The notes: generated by a model not told the origin, from the letters alone. A DNA stretch of 64,000 bases from Sulfitobacter indolifex (GCF_022788655.1 NZ_CP084955.1:1-64000); one strand, 5' to 3'; positions 53,882-63,703 are shown, counted from the stretch's first letter. Program-made: numbers and translations.

Positions 53882-55948
53882 ATGGTAAAGATTTCGATAG
53901 ATATTGGCGGCACGTTCACAGATGTCGTGGCCGAAACTGCAACAGGGCTCAGCTCGGTCAAGGTCTTGACCACGCCGGACGCGCCTGACCGGGGAGCGCT
54001 GGATGGTGTAGGGCGGCTACTGTCGGATCTTGGTAAATCCCATGGTGATATCTCTGCCGTTATTCATGGCACCACATTGGCCACTAATGCGCTGATTGAA
54101 CGTCGTGGGGCAAAGACGGCATTCATCACGACGGCCGGGTTCCGCGACGTGCTGGACATGCGTTACGAAAAGCGGTTCGAGCAGTACGATCTGGACATCG
54201 AAATGCCGACCTCGCTGGTTGACCGGCCGCTGCGCCTGGGTCTGCGAGAGCGCATCTTGGCAGACGGTTCCGTCCTTCAAGCACCACAGGACACAGAGAT
54301 TGACGCACTTGCCGCAAAGATCAAGAACGAGGACGTCGAGGCGGTGGCCATCGGGTTCCTGCATTCCTATCGCAATCCTGCTCATGAAGAATATGTCGCG
54401 GATCGTTTGCAGCAGACATTTGGTGATACTATAACGATCTGCCAAAGTGCGGATGTTGCCTGTGAAATTCGCGAGTATGAACGTTTTTCCACTGTCTGCG
54501 CAAATGCTTACGTGCGCCCGCTGATGTCTCAATATCTTGGTGCGCTCAAATCCGAGCTAAACGGTTTGGGTTTTGACGGATCATTCCTGATGATGCTGTC
54601 TGGAGGGGGTCTGACCACGCTGGAACAAGCCATGCGTTTTCCGATCCGGTTGGTGGAAAGTGGCCCGGCGGGTGGGGTTGCGCTGGCGGCGCATGTGGCG
54701 CGCGAGGTCGGATCGACCAAAACCTTGTCACTCGACATCGGTGGCACCACTGCAAAAATCTGTTTTATCCGCGACGGCAATCCGCAAACCACACGCCGGT
54801 TCGAAGTGGCCCGCGCATGGCGCGACGTGAAGGGCAGCGGTTTGCCAGTGCGTGTGCCCACGGTTGAGTTGGTCGAGATCGGGGCTGGTGGCGGCTCTAT
54901 CGCCGCTGTGGATACGCTAGGACGCCTTAAGGTCGGACCGCGCAGTGCGGGGTCCGATCCAGGACCGGCAGCATATGGTCGGGGTGGCAAGGATGCGACA
55001 ATCACTGACGCCCACCTAACCGTCGGCAATATTGCAGCCGAAGGGTTCGCAGGCGGGATGATCTCATTGACGCCGGCCAATGCGCCAGATGCCATTGCGC
55101 ATCATGTGCAGGCCCCGATGGGCATTGGAGATGTCGATACCGCAGCCGCCGGGATCATTGAATTGGCCGACGAGACAATGGCCAATGCAGCGCGCGTTCA
55201 CGGGATCGAATTGGGCCATGATATTGCCTCCTTCGATCTGCTGGTCACAGGGGGAGGTGGGGCGCTTCATGCAGCGCGCATCGCAGAAAAGCTAGGTATC
55301 AGGCGGATCATCGTTCCCCAGAACGCGGGCGTCGGTTCTGCGGTGGGGTTCTTGCGCTCTCCTGTGGCGTTCGAGAGTGCGATTTCGGTGATGGAACTGC
55401 TGCACGATGTCGACGCGGCTGAATTGTCACAGCGTGTGGTAGACCAGCTGGCCTATGTCCGCTCTATCGTGGGGACAGCCGTGCCTGCAGATGATGTGGT
55501 GACCACCGTTAAAGTCGAGCTGCGCTATAAGGGTCAGGGTCTTGAGGTGGTGCTAGAACATCCCGCCGATGACAGTTTTAGAATAGATGTGGATCAGTTA
55601 GAAGCTGAGTTTATCGAGCGGTACAACGTGCTGGTCGGCTTTACGCTGAAAAACATCCCCGTGGAGCTGGTCTCTGTAAGTTTGACCGCCCGCGAAAAAC
55701 GGGCACTGGACACGCATCCCTTCACGCCTCAGCGGTCCGAAGCAGCGGAGACCACACGTATGGTGTTCGATCTAGCGGCACAAAGGCGGATCAGCTATCA
55801 AATCGTAAAACGGGCAACACTTGGGGCGGATGTCTTAAGCGGCCCGGCGGTTGTTGTGGAAGATCAAACCACCACTTTGGTACGTCCCGGATGGTCGGTG
55901 CGCGCCTCCAGTGAAGGTCATCTTATTCTGGACCGGAGTGAAGCATGA
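53882..55948 (+). CDS. hyuA: Hydantoinase/oxoprolinase subunit A
   Basis: 688 residues. It contains the sugar-kinase-like ATP-binding motif ISIDIGGTFTDVVAE at the N-terminus, LSLDIGGTTAKICFIRDG near 282 and IGAGGGSIAAVD near 338. The family couples ATP hydrolysis to opening of hydantoins, 5-oxoproline or related rings, or to carboxylation, together with HyuB. No Shine-Dalgarno sequence precedes ATG 53882, and a GTACGTAC dyad lies 13-20 nt before it. hyuB overlaps its stop by 4 nt. The exact substrate cannot be told. Confidence 0.9.
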   Translation: MVKISIDIGGTFTDVVAETATGLSSVKVLTTPDAPDRGALDGVGRLLSDLGKSHGDISAVIHGTTLATNALIERRGAKTAFITTAGFRDVLDMRYEKRFEQYDLDIEMPTSLVDRPLRLGLRERILADGSVLQAPQDTEIDALAAKIKNEDVEAVAIGFLHSYRNPAHEEYVADRLQQTFGDTITICQSADVACEIREYERFSTVCANAYVRPLMSQYLGALKSELNGLGFDGSFLMMLSGGGLTTLEQAMRFPIRLVESGPAGGVALAAHVAREVGSTKTLSLDIGGTTAKICFIRDGNPQTTRRFEVARAWRDVKGSGLPVRVPTVELVEIGAGGGSIAAVDTLGRLKVGPRSAGSDPGPAAYGRGGKDATITDAHLTVGNIAAEGFAGGMISLTPANAPDAIAHHVQAPMGIGDVDTAAAGIIELADETMANAARVHGIELGHDIASFDLLVTGGGGALHAARIAEKLGIRRIIVPQNAGVGSAVGFLRSPVAFESAISVMELLHDVDAAELSQRVVDQLAYVRSIVGTAVPADDVVTTVKVELRYKGQGLEVVLEHPADDSFRIDVDQLEAEFIERYNVLVGFTLKNIPVELVSVSLTAREKRALDTHPFTPQRSEAAETTRMVFDLAAQRRISYQIVKRATLGADVLSGPAVVVEDQTTTLVRPGWSVRASSEGHLILDRSEA

Positions 55949-57582
55949 GCGATAATCTGGACATCGTTGCACAGAACGTCCTTTGGAACCGCCTCATTTC
56001 AGTGTGCGAGGAGCAGGCCAATGCTCTGATGCGGGCGGCGTTCGGCGCAATCGTGCGCGAGGCAGGCGATCTGTCCGCAGGTGTGTTCGACGCCAACGGT
56101 GACATGCTGGCTCAAGCCGTAACCGGTACGCCGGGGCATGTGAACACGATGGCGGCGTCTGTACGGGCGATGCTGGCGCACGTGCAGGCTGACAGCTTGA
56201 AACCAGGCGACGCGTTGGTCACGAATGACCCGTGGCTGGGAGCAGGGCATGTCTTCGACTTTGTCGTGGTCACGCCCGCATTTGTGAATGGTAAGATTGT
56301 CGGCTATCTCGCGTCGACCAGTCATATCGTGGATATTGGCGGGCGCGGTTGGTCGGCCGAGGCGGCGTCGGTATATGAAGAAGGCGTAACCTTCCCCGTA
56401 ATGCATTTGCGCCGTGGTGCAGATCTGAACGAGGATCTGCTGGCGATTGTCACAACAAACTCGCGCGTGCCGCACGAGGCGAGAGGCGATATCCTGTCGC
56501 TGTTGTCGTGCAATGACACTGGTGTTGCGCGGCTCCTGAATCTGATGAGAGAATACGCACTGGGTGATCTGACATCGATCGCCGCGTTCATCTTCGAGCG
56601 CTCTGCCATGGGCACAAAAAAAGCTTTGGCGCGCGCGCCGCAAGGTATTTACGAAAACACCATGATGCTTGATGGCTACGATGCGCCGATCATGTTGAAA
56701 GCTCGTATGACAATCGGAGATGGCACCATTTCCGTGGACCTCACCGGTTCTACGCCTGCCGTTGTCCGCGGCATCAACTGCCCGCTGAACTACAGCGCAG
56801 CTTATGCATCCTTCGGCATCCGTGCCTTGTTGACGCCCGAGGTGCCGAACAATCAAGCGTCACTTGATGCAATTACAATTACCGCCGAGCCAGGCTTAGT
56901 AGTTAGTGCTGAACGGCCCAGTCCCGTGTCGGCGCGCCATGTCATCGGGCAGGCCTTGCCTGATTTGATGCTGGGATGCCTTGAACAGGCTCTGCCTGGC
57001 GAGGTTTTGGCCGAAAGTGCCGGTGCTCTGTGGACGTTATCGCTTTCGGGCGCGGGAAGGACCGCATTTTCGTCACTGAACGTCGCCCTTGGCGGCATGG
57101 GCGCAAGGCCCGGCACAGACGGTCTGTCGACCACGGCCTTTCCTTCAGGTGTCGGCTCGGTTCCTGTCGAGGCCGCCGAGGTTGCAGCCCCTGTGATCTA
57201 TCACGCCAAGGAATTCATCTGCGACAGCGGCGGGGCAGGACGCTATCGTGGTGGCTTAGGTCAACGCATCGAAATCGGGTCTCGCATCAATGAAGATATG
57301 TTCATGTCAGCAGCCGCGTTCGAGCGCCTGAATTCCGGGCCCGAAGGTCGCCAAGGCGGTCAGCGCGGTGCAAACGGTAAGGTAGCCATCAGTGATGGCA
57401 CTCAGGTAACCGACAAGGGCATGTACAGAATTCCGGCAGGGGAACGCGTGATCCTGCAAACGCCTGGCGGCGGCGGATATGGCGACCCGGCTCACCGAAA
57501 CAAAAAGATCCTGGAAAAGGATCTGTTCGACGGTTTGGTCTCAGGTGAGGCCGCCCAAACGTTCTATAAAGTAAAAGAATAA
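55945..57582 (+). CDS. hyuB: Hydantoinase/oxoprolinase subunit B
   Basis: 545 residues of the HyuB family, partner of HyuA. Visible motifs are IVREAGDLSAGVFDANGDML, TNDPWLGAGHVFDFVVVTPA, TSHIVDIGGRGWSAEAASVY and the C-terminal ERVILQTPGGGGYGDPAHR. The ATGA overlap with hyuA implies coupled synthesis in a 1:1 complex. The cytosolic enzyme would act on the compound brought in by the TRAP transporter encoded downstream. Confidence 0.92.
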   Translation: MSDNLDIVAQNVLWNRLISVCEEQANALMRAAFGAIVREAGDLSAGVFDANGDMLAQAVTGTPGHVNTMAASVRAMLAHVQADSLKPGDALVTNDPWLGAGHVFDFVVVTPAFVNGKIVGYLASTSHIVDIGGRGWSAEAASVYEEGVTFPVMHLRRGADLNEDLLAIVTTNSRVPHEARGDILSLLSCNDTGVARLLNLMREYALGDLTSIAAFIFERSAMGTKKALARAPQGIYENTMMLDGYDAPIMLKARMTIGDGTISVDLTGSTPAVVRGINCPLNYSAAYASFGIRALLTPEVPNNQASLDAITITAEPGLVVSAERPSPVSARHVIGQALPDLMLGCLEQALPGEVLAESAGALWTLSLSGAGRTAFSSLNVALGGMGARPGTDGLSTTAFPSGVGSVPVEAAEVAAPVIYHAKEFICDSGGAGRYRGGLGQRIEIGSRINEDMFMSAAAFERLNSGPEGRQGGQRGANGKVAISDGTQVTDKGMYRIPAGERVILQTPGGGGYGDPAHRNKKILEKDLFDGLVSGEAAQTFYKVKE

Positions 57583-57616
57583 CAAGCTTCTTCCCATCCA
57601 ACAGGAGAAACCTCCA

Positions 57617-58603
57617 ATGACAACGATGACAAAAATTATTGCGGCAACGACCGCGTTGACCCTAACGAGTTCTGCTGTCTTCGCGGAAGCCAAATGGGAC
57701 ATGTCGACCGCCTGGGCAGCCAATAACTTTCACGGCGAAAGCGCGATTGCTTTTGCGGACGCTGTACGCGAGGCGACAGATGGCTCGGTGGATATCACTG
57801 TGCATTTGTCTGGCGAGACCGGTGTGAAAATCACTGAAAAGCTGGTGGCAGTGGAAACCGGAATCGTCCAGATGGCCGACATGCTGCTATTTCTTCAAGC
57901 GGGTGAAGAGCCGTTTTTGGGAGTCGATACCCTGCCTTATCTGATCCAGGGCCAGGACGAGATGAACGTCTGGCTGGACGTGGCGGGCCCCACTTATGAC
58001 GCAATTTTTGAACGCCGCAATCAGAAGGTTCTTTACTACGTGCCGTGGCCGTCGCCGGGTGTGTACTCCAAAGAGCCGATTGTCAGCGCCGATGATATGG
58101 CCGGTCAGCGCATCCGTGCGTTCAACGCGACCTCCTTCACTTTCCTCGAAAAGATGGGAGCCGCTCCTGTCGAGTTGCCCTTTGAAGAACTGGCGACAGC
58201 CGTGGCTGCGGGCACCGTTGATGGAGCCGCCACCTCGACCTCGACCGGCGCTAACTCGAAGCTTTACCAGTTTACGGAGAACTTCAATCCGCTGAACTGG
58301 TCCATGTCACCTGATGCTGTGACCGTCAACCTTGATGCATGGAACGCATTGACCGATGAAGAACGCGCGACAATCGAGGGGCTGGCGGAGGATATGGAAG
58401 CCGATTTCTGGGCCGCTTCGGCAGCCGAGGACGAAGCGCAAACCGCCGTTCTGGTCGAAAACGGCATGGTGATTTCTACCGCTGATGAAAGTCTCAAGGC
58501 AAAGATGGCCGAAGCAGGGAAGGCGATGTGGGCAGACTTTTTCAAAACCGCGCCGGAAGCGCAGGCCGTTGTCGAAGCCTATACTAAGAAGACAGGTAAG
58601 TAA
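57617..58603 (+). CDS. dctP: TRAP transporter solute-binding protein
   Basis: 328 residues. The signal peptide (IIAATTALTLTSSAVFAEA) is followed by the DctP fold: AKWDMSTAWAANNFHGESAI, LAVE-type loop, VLYYVPWPSPGVYSKEPIVS, MAGQRIRAFNATSFTFLEKM and the conserved PVELPFEELATAVAAGTVDG. It binds the substrate in the periplasm. AACAGGAGAA precedes the ATG. It follows hyuB by 34 bp and is intact, in contrast to the copy at 52296-53265. Confidence 0.92.
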   Translation: MTTMTKIIAATTALTLTSSAVFAEAKWDMSTAWAANNFHGESAIAFADAVREATDGSVDITVHLSGETGVKITEKLVAVETGIVQMADMLLFLQAGEEPFLGVDTLPYLIQGQDEMNVWLDVAGPTYDAIFERRNQKVLYYVPWPSPGVYSKEPIVSADDMAGQRIRAFNATSFTFLEKMGAAPVELPFEELATAVAAGTVDGAATSTSTGANSKLYQFTENFNPLNWSMSPDAVTVNLDAWNALTDEERATIEGLAEDMEADFWAASAAEDEAQTAVLVENGMVISTADESLKAKMAEAGKAMWADFFKTAPEAQAVVEAYTKKTGK

Positions 58604-58654
58604 GCAGATGCGACGGGGCGGACCATACGTCCGCCCCACCGTGTCTCTATTATC

Positions 58655-59176
58655 ATGACCCGTTTCCTCCTCCTCATCGACCGTATGTCGCGACTGGCCG
58701 AGCTTGCTGCCGTTGCTTTGATTTTCGGCTATTGCATTTTGATGCTGACCGAGGTCGTCGCCCGTGCGCAGGCGCAAAGCTTTTCGTTCACATGGGAATA
58801 CAGCCAATACGCGATGGCCGCGATTTTTGCGCTGGCCTCAGGACCTGCGATCCGAACGGCGGTGCATGTACGGATCACGGTTGTTACCGAAAAGCTGCCT
58901 GCAGGGGCCACCAAATGGTTGGATATGCTGGCCAATCTGGCTGCTTTGTTCATCGTGGCAGCAATTGTTTTTGCGATGTGGACCAAAACCTCAGCCTCTT
59001 TCGAGCGCAACATATTAGCCACGTCGGTTTCCAAGACGCCGCTCTGGATACCCCAGTTATTTGTATTGTGGGGCTTTGCCCAGCTTTGGCTTGATCTTTT
59101 GGCGCGGCTGATCCGGCGTTCAACCGACCGCAAATATGAATGGCGCGACGCTGACAAGGAACAAGCAGATGTTTGA
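58655..59176 (+). CDS. dctQ: TRAP transporter small permease
   Basis: 173 residues with four hydrophobic segments (AELAAVALIFGYCILMLTEV, YAMAAIFALASG, LAALFIVAAIVFAMW, LFVLWGFAQLWLDLLARL) and the DctQ pattern SFSFTWEYSQYAM and RTAVHVRITVV. It bridges the binding protein and DctM. It overlaps dctM by 8 nt. Confidence 0.88.
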   Translation: MTRFLLLIDRMSRLAELAAVALIFGYCILMLTEVVARAQAQSFSFTWEYSQYAMAAIFALASGPAIRTAVHVRITVVTEKLPAGATKWLDMLANLAALFIVAAIVFAMWTKTSASFERNILATSVSKTPLWIPQLFVLWGFAQLWLDLLARLIRRSTDRKYEWRDADKEQADV

Positions 59177-60458
59177 AATCGCATTAGTTACCGGTCTGCT
59201 TTTTGTTGCCCTGCTGGCGGGCTCCGTGTGGATCGGTCTGTCCCTGTTCGCGACGGGGTATCTGTTGCTGTCGATCTTTAAGCCGAATATTCCAATGGAG
59301 ATTTTCAGCAGCGGTGTGATTTGGGGCGCTTTGATCCCAACCCCGCTGTTGTCGCTGCCGCTGTTCATCCTGATGAGTGAAGTTCTGGTAAGCGCGGGAC
59401 TGGGCAGGTCCCTCTTTTCGGGCCTGGCACCGTGGGTTGGACGGTTGCCGGGAGGCTTGCTTCACGTCAACGTCGTTGGCTCCACACTCTTCGCTGCGGT
59501 TTCGGGATCGTCCGCTGCGACGACGGCCATTGTTGGCAACGTCAGCCTGCCTCAGTTGCAAGCGCGTGGATATGACCGGCAACTTGCAATAGGCTCACTT
59601 GCAGGAGCCGGCACGCTGGGGTTCTTGATCCCGCCCTCGATCATCATGATCATATATGGCGTAGTGGCCGAGCAATCTATCCTGGAGCTGTTCATCGCAG
59701 GCGTGGTTCCCGGTCTGACGCTTGCGGCCCTTTATATGTTCTATATCGCGGCACATCAGACCATCACGGGAACTCAACCTGCTGTTGATCGTCCCAGCGG
59801 GCGCGATCTGTTGCGCGGTCTGCGTGATATTGGTCCAATCGTCATATTGATCGGGACGATTATGAGTGCGCTTTATCTGGGATTTGCCAGTGTGAGCGAA
59901 TTGGCTGCACTGGGGGTTCTCGGTGCTGTCTTGATTTCCGTTTTGATGGGACGGTTCAGTTGGCGTGCGATGCTTGGCGCAGGTCGGCGCGCCGTGCGCA
60001 CATCTGCTATGATCGGATTGATCGTGATCGGGGCGGCTCTTTTGAATTCTGCTTTTGGCTTTCTGGGGATACCCAAGGCCATAGCAGGTCAAATCGGAAG
60101 TTTTGGACTGTCACCGATGGCGTTGATTGTGGTGTTACTGATCTTTTACGCAGTTCTCGGTATGTTTCTTGATGGCACATCTATCATAGTGATGACCTTG
60201 CCGATTACATTGCCGCTGATTACGGCAGCTGGCTTTGATGCGATCTGGTTTGGTATCTTTGTCGTCGTTGCCGTTGAGATCAGCCAGATCACTCCGCCAA
60301 TCGGCTTCAACCTGTTTGTTATTCAATCACAGACAGGAGAGAGCATCGGCACCATCGCACGGGCCGCGCTGCCGTTTTTTGGCATCTTGCTCGGCTTTGC
60401 GCTGCTGCTGGCCGTGTTCCCTGATCTGGCGCTGTGGTTGCCTAGGACATTGCAATGA
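59169..60458 (+). CDS. dctM: TRAP transporter large permease
   Basis: 429 residues with about twelve hydrophobic segments. Typical motifs are GLLHVNVVGSTLFAAVSGSS, AATTAIVGNVSLPQLQARGY, GTLGFLIPPSIIMIIYGVVA, FLDGTSIIVMTLPITLPLI and EISQITPPIGFNLFVIQS. It uses the sodium gradient for uptake. The start at 59169 (MFEIALVTGLLF) lies inside the dctQ end. The gntR gene begins in its stop (ATGA). Confidence 0.92.
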   Translation: MFEIALVTGLLFVALLAGSVWIGLSLFATGYLLLSIFKPNIPMEIFSSGVIWGALIPTPLLSLPLFILMSEVLVSAGLGRSLFSGLAPWVGRLPGGLLHVNVVGSTLFAAVSGSSAATTAIVGNVSLPQLQARGYDRQLAIGSLAGAGTLGFLIPPSIIMIIYGVVAEQSILELFIAGVVPGLTLAALYMFYIAAHQTITGTQPAVDRPSGRDLLRGLRDIGPIVILIGTIMSALYLGFASVSELAALGVLGAVLISVLMGRFSWRAMLGAGRRAVRTSAMIGLIVIGAALLNSAFGFLGIPKAIAGQIGSFGLSPMALIVVLLIFYAVLGMFLDGTSIIVMTLPITLPLITAAGFDAIWFGIFVVVAVEISQITPPIGFNLFVIQSQTGESIGTIARAALPFFGILLGFALLLAVFPDLALWLPRTLQ

Positions 60459-61171
60459 CGATCCTGCACCAACAGCTGGTCGAGGCGATCCTGATGGAGG
60501 TCCAGTCAGGCAAGCTGCGCGTAGGCGCTAAACTACCGCCCGAAGCCGACTATGCTTCAGAACTGGGCGTCAGCCGCTCCACCCTTAGACTGGCGTTTTC
60601 GGAGCTTGAACGGGTGGGCGTTTTGCAGCGCAAAAAACGCGCGGGTACGACCATCATCGCCGATCGGCCCAAGTCGCAATTCAACATGAGCACAACCGGT
60701 CTGCACGAGCTTCTAAGCCTAGGGCGGGACACCGATCTGGCCCTCAGCGGAACCACCACCGTGCAGGCAGACGCAGTTTCCCACTTGCATGGATACGACA
60801 GCGAGACCGGTCATTGGCTAGAAATCAGTGGCACCCGTACATTGCCGGGAGAGGCAAAACCGTTCAACAGCACACGGGTGTATGTTCCTGCGCGCTACGC
60901 TGGAATCGAACACGTACTGAAGCAAAGCGAGCCCTCTGTATTTCGCATCATAGAAGAACGATTTGACCTTGCTGTCGGGCGCGTGAGCCAATCCGCGCAG
61001 GCCATCCGCTGTCCAGCGGATGTGGCTGAGGTAATCGGGCTTGAGCCCGATGCGCCAGCGCTGCAGATTGTTGCCCAGCTGTATGATCGGAAAGGCATTC
61101 TGATAGAGATCTCAGTCGCGATATTCGACCCCAACAGGTTTCAACTGCAAACGGATGTGAAAGTTGACTAA
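60455..61171 (+). CDS. GntR-family regulator with UTRA domain
   Basis: 238 residues. The N-terminal winged helix (LRVGAKLPPEADYASELGVS, then RSTLRLAFSELERVG) is about 1-70. The C-terminal UTRA-type domain (about 85-232) binds a small ligand. It overlaps dctM (ATGA) and is followed by an SDR gene starting inside its stop, so it is part of the catabolic operon and probably controls it. Unlike the FCD-type regulator at 53287 it is intact. Confidence 0.87.
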   Translation: MTILHQQLVEAILMEVQSGKLRVGAKLPPEADYASELGVSRSTLRLAFSELERVGVLQRKKRAGTTIIADRPKSQFNMSTTGLHELLSLGRDTDLALSGTTTVQADAVSHLHGYDSETGHWLEISGTRTLPGEAKPFNSTRVYVPARYAGIEHVLKQSEPSVFRIIEERFDLAVGRVSQSAQAIRCPADVAEVIGLEPDAPALQIVAQLYDRKGILIEISVAIFDPNRFQLQTDVKVD

Positions 61172-61871
61172 ACCTGGGTTGCGCACTGTTGTAACTGGTG
61201 GCAGCGGCGCCTTGGGGGCGGCCATCGTATCGGCGGCATTAGCCCGCGGGGACAAGGTAGTGAACCTCGATCAAGTGAAGAGTGACAGCGCGCCCTGGAT
61301 TGCCGTTGATTTTGCGGATCCCGTTTCTGTGGCCCAGGCGGTCGACAAGGCGACGGATATTCTGGGCGGTATTGATGTATTGATCCACTCGGGCGGAGTT
61401 TTTCGCGCAAATGGGTTTCTAACAATGTCTGATGTCGAGTTTTCCGAGGTTCTCGACATCAATCTGTTGGGCGGCTTTCGCATTGCTCAGAAGGTCGCAT
61501 CCCAAATGGTTAGCGGGGGCGGGCGTATTCTCCTGATGTCTTCGATCCATGCCAAATATGGCGTTCGGGGGCGTCTGGCCTATGGCGCGTCAAAAGCTGG
61601 GATCGAGGCCATGACGCGGGTGATGGCAACTGAGCTATCCGAATACGGCATTCGGGTAAACGCGCTCGCCCCTGGGGCGGTCTCAGCAGGAATGGTGCCT
61701 TCAGATGCCACACTTATATCCGATTGGGTAAGTGTCACCCCGGCGAAACGTAAAGTGACACCGGCGGAAGTCGCGGGGATGGCAATGTTGTTGACTTGCG
61801 ACGACGCTAGTTTTGTTTCGGGGCAAGTTATTTCGCAGGACGGCGGTGCGAGTATATCTCATATCTTTTAA
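61164..61871 (+). CDS. Short-chain dehydrogenase/reductase
   Basis: 235 residues with the classical SDR pattern: TGGSGALGAAI (NAD(P) binding, 11-21), an NNAG-position variant IHSGGVF, SSIHAKYG with the catalytic Ser and LAYGASKAGIEAMTR with Tyr and Lys. The start is TTG 61164, which overlaps the gntR stop. It probably oxidises or reduces an intermediate of the pathway. The substrate is not clear. Confidence 0.87.
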   Translation: MTKPGLRTVVTGGSGALGAAIVSAALARGDKVVNLDQVKSDSAPWIAVDFADPVSVAQAVDKATDILGGIDVLIHSGGVFRANGFLTMSDVEFSEVLDINLLGGFRIAQKVASQMVSGGGRILLMSSIHAKYGVRGRLAYGASKAGIEAMTRVMATELSEYGIRVNALAPGAVSAGMVPSDATLISDWVSVTPAKRKVTPAEVAGMAMLLTCDDASFVSGQVISQDGGASISHIF

Positions 61872-62015
61872 GTTTTACGCTCTAATCAATGTGCGTACAT
61901 TTTCAGTTTTATGCACCAAAGGGAGGCTTTCACATCCCGTATGCCATGGGGCACACGAGTGATACATTTACCATAATTAACCCTATGGGCGTTTTTTTGT
62001 GTAGCGGGCGCGCGC

Positions 62016-63114
62016 TACCCTCAAGTGCGACTCTTGTTAGAAAACAATAGTTTATCTAATGAGAGGAATCGGTATGGGAGCCGTTTACGACCAACTGAGT
62101 ATCACAGAACGACGCAAGATAGAACGGTGGAGGCACGCGAAGGTCCCAGTTGACGAGATGGCGCGCGTTCTGAAGCGTTGCAGATCAACGATATTTCGCG
62201 AGCTAAAGCGCAACCATTTCTCGGACGAGAGCATGCCGGGATGCGACGGCTATTACGGTGCCGCCGCGCACCTGATGCAAGCGGAACGGCGTTCTCGAGA
62301 GCGCAAATTGATCAAACATCCAGAGCTCCGCAAGCGCGTGATCGAGCGCATCAAAAACGGTTGGACACCAGAGCAGATCAGTAACCGCATGATCCACGAA
62401 TGCGCTCCTCTCAGGGTCTGCCAAGAAACCATCTACCGTTACATCTATTCCAAAGAAGGTCAGCGCGAAGACCTGTGGTGGTATCTACCGACCCACCGTG
62501 TCGCCCGCAGGCCACGTCGCACCAGAAGGCGCAGAGAACCCAAATTCCACCGCGATGTCAGTATCTTATTTCGCCCGGATGATGTGGCTCATCGCCGCCA
62601 GTTTGGCCACTGGGAAGCTGATTTGATGCTGTTTAAACAGAAGCTTGGCCAGACCAACGTCACCTCACTGGTTGAGCGCGTCAGCCGCTTCACCGTGATC
62701 CTGAAGAACCCCAACAAGCGCACCAAGCCGGTTATGGGCAAGATCATGAGTGCCATCAAAGACCTCCCCCTCGTCGCCCGTCGGTCCATCACTTTTGACC
62801 GCGGAACCGAGTTTGTCAGTTGGCCGCATCTCCAAGCCGAGATCGGAACCCAGACGTGGTTTTGCGACCCCTCCAGCCCCTGGCAGAAAGGCACAGTCGA
62901 GAACACAAACCGACGCCTTCGAAGGTGGCTACCCCGCAAACGCGACATCCGGCAATGCACAGATCACGATATGAAGGTGATCTGTGATCGCCTCAACAAC
63001 ACGCCGCGCAAGTGCCTTGGATGGAAAACGCCAGCCGAGGTCTTTCGCGAAAAGATATTGGAGGAAATGCGATGACGCCCCTACCCTGAGCTCGACAAGA
63101 GTCGCGGTTCAGGT
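62016..63114 (+). mobile_element. IS30-family element
   Basis: About 1.1 kb. Inverted ends share GCGACTCTTGT: the left starts ACCCTCAAGTGCGACTC near 62017 and the right, inverted, starts ACCTGAACCGCGACTC near 63114. A hairpin GTAGCG-GGCGCG-CGCTAC lies at the left boundary (62001-62018). The transposase inside is intact. Confidence 0.78.
62074..63075 (+). CDS. IS30-family transposase
   Basis: 333 residues. The N-terminal helix-turn-helix reads QLSITERRKIERWRHAKVPV, then RCRSTIFRELKRN. The DDE core reads GHWEADLMLFKQ (Asp), ITFDRGTEFVSWPHL (Asp) and SPWQKGTVENTNRRLRRWLP (Glu). The ATG at 62074 is chosen for the GAGAGGAA sequence 7-14 nt upstream; 62059 is an alternative. No disruption is seen. 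Confidence 0.92.
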   Translation: MGAVYDQLSITERRKIERWRHAKVPVDEMARVLKRCRSTIFRELKRNHFSDESMPGCDGYYGAAAHLMQAERRSRERKLIKHPELRKRVIERIKNGWTPEQISNRMIHECAPLRVCQETIYRYIYSKEGQREDLWWYLPTHRVARRPRRTRRRREPKFHRDVSILFRPDDVAHRRQFGHWEADLMLFKQKLGQTNVTSLVERVSRFTVILKNPNKRTKPVMGKIMSAIKDLPLVARRSITFDRGTEFVSWPHLQAEIGTQTWFCDPSSPWQKGTVENTNRRLRRWLPRKRDIRQCTDHDMKVICDRLNNTPRKCLGWKTPAEVFREKILEEMR

Positions 63115-63356
63115 ATCGCTCACACTTCTCGCCAGGGCTTTTCGTTGTCTTCCTCACCGTCCACTCCACGGTGGCTACGATGAGCAACAAACCCTATTTT
63201 AGCAAATGACCCTATTTGGACCCATAGGCGCTGACGTCAGACTGATTTAGTCCTTTTGAGTTGTCATAGATTATAGCGCCCCTCCCAACATCTGATAGAA
63301 GGCTAGCGAAAGCGGCCCGAACCGTACCCAAATTAGAGAAAGTACGTTAGAGCCGA

Positions 63357-63503
63357 ATGTCTTCTAAAAATAACGAGGATGAAGTTAGCTTCATTCGCAA
63401 AGTTCGCCGCTGGCGGTGGTCATACTGGTTGGCTGTCGCGACCTTAGTCGTTCTCTGGTGCTATGCCGTCTATGAGGTGGTCGGTTACGTAGTGCGCAGC
63501 TAG
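63357..63503 (+). CDS. Small membrane peptide 1 (48 residues)
   Basis: A charged N-terminus (SSKNNEDEVSFIRKVRRWRW) is followed by one membrane helix (LAVATLVVLWCYAVYEVVGY). The N-terminus-in orientation would follow from the Arg cluster. No family is recognised. The AGAGAAAG purine stretch at 63335-63342 is about 14 nt from the ATG. The layout matches the next peptide. Confidence 0.45.
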   Translation: MSSKNNEDEVSFIRKVRRWRWSYWLAVATLVVLWCYAVYEVVGYVVRS

Positions 63504-63580
63504 CGCCGTCCCAAAGTGAGCTAGCCAAATTATTCAGTCAGCTTGCTTGCCATCGTATTGGATCAGTCCACTTACTCGTC

Positions 63581-63703
63581 ATGGCTGATGATGACGAAGA
63601 TACGAAGCGGCAGGCACGTAGATGGACGCGCGAGCGCATTGCGTTTGCGGTGGCTGTTGGCATGTTGTGGCTGATCGCGTTCGTCGTAGCCTTCTACATC
63701 TAA
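63581..63703 (+). CDS. Small membrane peptide 2 (40 residues)
   Basis: An acidic then basic N-terminus (ADDDEDTKRQARRWTRERIA) precedes one membrane helix (FAVAVGMLWLIAFVVAFYI) that runs to the end. No family is recognised. It has the same design as the peptide 78 bp upstream, with an RRW motif directly before the helix. Confidence 0.45.
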   Translation: MADDDEDTKRQARRWTRERIAFAVAVGMLWLIAFVVAFYI

